DNA from: Planctomycetota bacterium
GTDB lineage: Bacteria > Planctomycetota > PUPC01 > JACPCR01
DNA length: 33,653 nt
NCBI GenBank assembly: GCA_030740295.1
Contig: JASLXP010000315.1
Location: forward strand, 1-33,653
Direction of reading: 5' to 3'
Shown here piece by piece: positions 30,664 through 33,653 of this stretch. Below the pieces are notes generated by a model. The model was not told the DNA's origin, did no database searches, and worked only from the letters and a program-made list of their open reading frames with translations. The position numbers and the translations under genes are program-made. The number at the start of each line of letters is the position of its first letter. The stretch's first letter is position 1.

Positions 30664-33438
30664 ATGCGCCGAATGCAGGTCACGATGTTGCTGCTGGCAG
30701 CGGTGATGATCGGTTCGTCGGGCCTTCATCGCTCGTTGGCCGAGGAACTGCGCGGCCCGGCGCGTCTTGTGGAGAACGGCCGGGCCAATGCGGTGATTGT
30801 GGTGCAGAAGGTGATCGAGGAGCGGCAGGTGGCTGTGGACGAGTTCAGCTTTCCCGGCAACAAGAACGTTCCGCCCATGCAGTGGGCACAGATGCTTCAG
30901 AGCTATATCGAACGCATCACGGGTGCGAAACTGCCGATCGTCGAGAACCGCGCCAAAGCAGAGGGACCGGCCATCCACGTTGGCCTTACCGATTTCGTGG
31001 CCGGACTGAATCTGCCGTTCGACAAGCACGACCGGGACGCGATCTTTCTGAAGCGTGCCGGCGACCAAGTCGTGCTGGTCGGCGTCGACGACTGGGGCAG
31101 CGAGATGGCGGTGTACGACTTCCTGGAACGTGTCTGCGGCGTTCGCTGGCTCCAGCCGGGCGAGTTGTGGGAGATCGTGCCGGAGACCCCAACGCTGACG
31201 GTGGACAAGCTGGAGGTTGTCGAGGAACCCTCGTTCAAGTCGCGCATGTTCAGTGGCGTCCTGGCGAGCGGCATGCCGAGAGAGGTGTGGAAAGAAGGCT
31301 GGGCATGGATGAAGAGGAACCGCATCCGGGCCCGGTACAAGTTCCATCACTCCCTGGGATTCATCATCACGCCCAGCAAGTACGCCAAAGAGCATCCGGA
31401 GTACTTCCCGTACTTCGGCGGCGAACGCCACGTGCCGAAGAATGACCACGCCGGGCGCAGGGGGATCCAGCCCTGCCTGACCAATCCGGATGTGGCTGAG
31501 CTGTGCGCACAAGCGGCACGCGATTTCTTCGACACCTATCCGAAGGCGCACGTCTTCAGCATGGGCGTCAACGATATGGGGGGATTCTGCGAGTGCGAGC
31601 CCTGCAAAAAGGCCAATAAGGGGGCCGGGTACGATGATGCCGGCAAGAAGAATTACTCGTTTGTCTACTTCTCCTTCCTGAACAAGGTCTGCCGCGAGGT
31701 GGCCAAGACGCATCCGGACCGGAAGCTCGGCTGCATGGCCTACGCCAGCGGCACCTCCGTCCCGCCGCCCTTCAAGCTCGAACCGAATCTGGTCGTGTAT
31801 GTCCAGCCCAATGACTATTCCCGCTATCACTTCGACAAGAAACTGCAGGCCTGGAGCCGGAAGCAATTCCGCGAGTGGTCCGAGCGTGTTGAGACGCTGG
31901 CCGTCTACCTCTGGAGCCATGGCCGCGGCATGTACATCCCCAAGATGCCACTCAAGTCGATCGAAGCGTACCTGCGGATGGCCTATGCGCACGGCGCCCG
32001 GGGATTCTACAGTGAGGAGTATCCCAACTGGGGACTGGATGCGCCGGAGCTGTACATCAAGGTTCGTCTCTTGTGGGATATCGAGAGCTCGGCGGACGAG
32101 TGGCTCGACGAATTCTGCGCTAAAGCATTCGGCAAGGCCGCCACGCCGATGACCGCGTTCTATCGCCTGAACGAGAACATCTGGAATACGCATGATGCGC
32201 CCGCGTTTTCCTCGGTCTGCGAATATCCCTCCAAGCCGCGTGACCAGTTCGCAATCTACACGCCGGCGAAGGTCGACGAAGGCAACCAGTTCCTGAATGA
32301 GGCGTTGCGTCTCGTGGTCGACGAGAAAGCGCGAAAGAGAGTGCTTCAGGTAAGGAAGTGTTTCCGCCTGACCGAATACTACGCGCTCCGTGAATTCGTT
32401 GCCCGCAGCATGGCGGATTGCGAGGCATTGACGCCAGCCAAGCTGGTCGAATTCGTGAGCGCTCTCAACAGCATGCAGCATCTGACCCATGGGGTCGAGG
32501 CGCTGATCTTCGACCAGTTCCGGGATGATTACTACAGCTTCTTTCAGGGCCTGATGGTTGGCCGAAACTGGAAATCCGGTCCGCGCGCAACCGTGGTCTC
32601 CATGGACCCCTATTACTATGAGGCGAGCGGGATCATCATCGAGAATCTTGTGAAAGCACAGGTCAACGCCGGTGACAAGGAGGCGGGAGGGGACTTGGCC
32701 TCGGCGCTTCGTGCCCGGATGGATGGGATAAAGAGTTGCGTGAACGAACAGGCGCTGAACCCGAAGACTCCCCTCGCGGTCCAACCGGCGTGGGACATCC
32801 TGAAGCAGCAGCTCGACAACTACCTGAAGGGGGTGACCGTGGCCGGCAGGATGAAGAACCGGCCCGCCATCGATGGGCGTGCCGACGAAGCGGACTGGCA
32901 GCGTATCTCTTCTATCGGCCTGATGCACAACATCTCAAGGAAGGGCTACGGGACAAAGCTGGTCGACATGACCAGCGTCAGGATCGGCTACGACGACGAC
33001 GCCCTCTACATCGCCTACGTCTGTGATGAAGACACGAAGAAACTGATCACCAAGTACGAAGGGCGCGACACTTCGGTCTGGAGGGATGATTGCGTCGATT
33101 TCGTGCTGTTCCCCCCGGGAACGCCAAAGAGCGATTTCTTCCATTTCATCGTTAACAGTGCCGGCGCGTGCTACGACTCGATCGGCAACCACGACAAGGA
33201 ATGGAACGGCGAATTCCAACTGGCGACAGGCAAGGATGCAGGAACGTGGACGGTCGAGATGGCCATCCCCTGGAAGACGCTGGGAACAAAGCCGGCGTCC
33301 GGAGAGGTGTGGCGGGCCCAGTTCGGCAGGGCAAATATCACCGGCGGAGGTGGCCCGGAAAGCATGGTCTTCTCCGCGTGGGTGCCGAGCACTTCGTTCA
33401 ACAATGCTGACTATCTTGGGGTAATAACGTTTGAATAG
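30664..33438 (+). CDS. Secreted DUF4838 protein with C-terminal CBM9-like domain (second copy)
   Basis: The 924-residue protein begins with a signal peptide (about 1-26, core TMLLLAAVMIG). The N-terminal alpha-glucuronidase-like domain has MLQSYIERITGAKLPIVENR and MAVYDFLERVCGVRWLQPGE. The DUF4838 region follows with its conserved VNDMGGFCECEPCKKAN motif, here with three cysteines, and VYLWSHGRGMYIP. From about residue 725 to the end is a CBM9-like domain (MKNRPAIDGRADEADW, VRIGYDDDALYIAYVCDE). The layout matches the gene at 24993, but the two sequences differ widely, so this is an old duplication or separate acquisition. It is probably an extracellular glycan-active protein. The substrate is unknown. 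Confidence 0.85.
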   Translation: MRRMQVTMLLLAAVMIGSSGLHRSLAEELRGPARLVENGRANAVIVVQKVIEERQVAVDEFSFPGNKNVPPMQWAQMLQSYIERITGAKLPIVENRAKAEGPAIHVGLTDFVAGLNLPFDKHDRDAIFLKRAGDQVVLVGVDDWGSEMAVYDFLERVCGVRWLQPGELWEIVPETPTLTVDKLEVVEEPSFKSRMFSGVLASGMPREVWKEGWAWMKRNRIRARYKFHHSLGFIITPSKYAKEHPEYFPYFGGERHVPKNDHAGRRGIQPCLTNPDVAELCAQAARDFFDTYPKAHVFSMGVNDMGGFCECEPCKKANKGAGYDDAGKKNYSFVYFSFLNKVCREVAKTHPDRKLGCMAYASGTSVPPPFKLEPNLVVYVQPNDYSRYHFDKKLQAWSRKQFREWSERVETLAVYLWSHGRGMYIPKMPLKSIEAYLRMAYAHGARGFYSEEYPNWGLDAPELYIKVRLLWDIESSADEWLDEFCAKAFGKAATPMTAFYRLNENIWNTHDAPAFSSVCEYPSKPRDQFAIYTPAKVDEGNQFLNEALRLVVDEKARKRVLQVRKCFRLTEYYALREFVARSMADCEALTPAKLVEFVSALNSMQHLTHGVEALIFDQFRDDYYSFFQGLMVGRNWKSGPRATVVSMDPYYYEASGIIIENLVKAQVNAGDKEAGGDLASALRARMDGIKSCVNEQALNPKTPLAVQPAWDILKQQLDNYLKGVTVAGRMKNRPAIDGRADEADWQRISSIGLMHNISRKGYGTKLVDMTSVRIGYDDDALYIAYVCDEDTKKLITKYEGRDTSVWRDDCVDFVLFPPGTPKSDFFHFIVNSAGACYDSIGNHDKEWNGEFQLATGKDAGTWTVEMAIPWKTLGTKPASGEVWRAQFGRANITGGGGPESMVFSAWVPSTSFNNADYLGVITFE

Positions 33439-33528
33439 TGGACAGGGATCGTTGGAAACGCCATGTTGGCTTCACCCACTGGCAGCAGTTGTTACGATAG
33501 TCGCGATACACTGTCAGAAGGATTTCAG

Positions 33529-33653
33529 GTGACCAGAGCATCGCTATTTCTCGCCGTAGTGACCGCCTTCAGCGCTCCTCTCTTCGGGGAACCTCCGCGC
33601 AGGCTGTTCTCCGAGGTCTTGGCGCCGTCCGTTCTGGAAGTATCGGCACCCGC
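33529..33653 (+). CDS. Start of a secreted protein, cut by the window end
   Basis: A GTG at 33529 is preceded by AGAAGGA at a six-base spacing. It opens a frame that stays open to the window end and encodes a clear signal peptide, MTRASLFLAVVTAFSAPLFG, followed by EPPRRLFSE. Only about 41 residues are visible, so no family can be named. It lies 90 bases after the second DUF4838 gene on the same strand, and the gap shows no terminator. Confidence 0.6.
   Translation, partial: MTRASLFLAVVTAFSAPLFGEPPRRLFSEVLAPSVLEVSAP

Noticed and set aside
30355..32928. Long open frame (857 codons) antisense to the second DUF4838 gene
   Set aside because: It is a shadow of the sense gene. It also runs through the heptamer array and into the peptidase gene and has no protein-like features.
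1..33653. tRNA or rRNA genes
   Set aside because: I looked in the gaps between genes and found no cloverleaf-like or conserved rRNA stretches.

Overview
The window reads like a moderately GC-rich chromosomal fragment of an uncultivated bacterium of the PVC or neighbouring phyla (Planctomycetota, Lentisphaerota, Hydrogenedentota and similar). The reasons are the gene families: HEAT-repeat secreted proteins, a hydrazine-synthase-alpha-like c-haem protein, two DUF4091 and two DUF4838 proteins, and a sigma / FecR anti-sigma / secretin-like gene set. No rRNA, tRNA or other taxonomic marker is visible, so the phylum is an inference. Almost all real genes lie on the + strand and most encode proteins with N-terminal signal peptides.

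Layout. 1-187: G-rich edge and three CTGACACC repeats. 188-5031: two secreted HEAT proteins, the second carrying a TolB-like propeller and a CXXCH haem site. Between them (1840-2463) is a palindrome-rich stretch with small, probably decayed toxin/antitoxin-like genes. 5056-6171 (-): a secreted beta-propeller protein. 6328-8436: an APC permease fused to PTS-EIIA-like and TrkA-C domains. 8647-14929: a tightly packed DUF4091 / carbohydrate-binding-like / DUF4091 operon. 15094-19314: a 1406-residue secreted protein with a duplicated amidotransferase-like domain. 19359-19594: a large palindromic repeat. 19835-23588: an ECF sigma factor, its likely anti-sigma factor (zinc finger, membrane segment, FecR, FN3) and a secretin-N/STN protein, with a strong terminator between the last two. 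23637-23873: inverted arrays of 7-bp repeats. 23883-24719: tRNA m1A58 methyltransferase (trmI). 24993-33438: two DUF4838 + CBM9-like proteins flanking a GT39-type membrane glycosyltransferase and an M24 peptidase. 33529-end: the start of another secreted protein.

How it fits together. DUF4091, DUF4838, CBM-like and propeller proteins are families linked to extracellular glycan processing, so the window looks like a secreted carbohydrate-active island, with an amino acid transporter and a peptidase nearby and a local sigma/anti-sigma pair. No substrate can be assigned.

The least explained parts are repeat-based. Two long palindromic elements (220 and 236 bp) share ACGGATTT termini, and one sits in frame inside the signal-peptide region of a secreted gene. 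A family of heptamer arrays occurs at three places, one as a large inverted pair and one supplying the stop codon of a peptidase gene.
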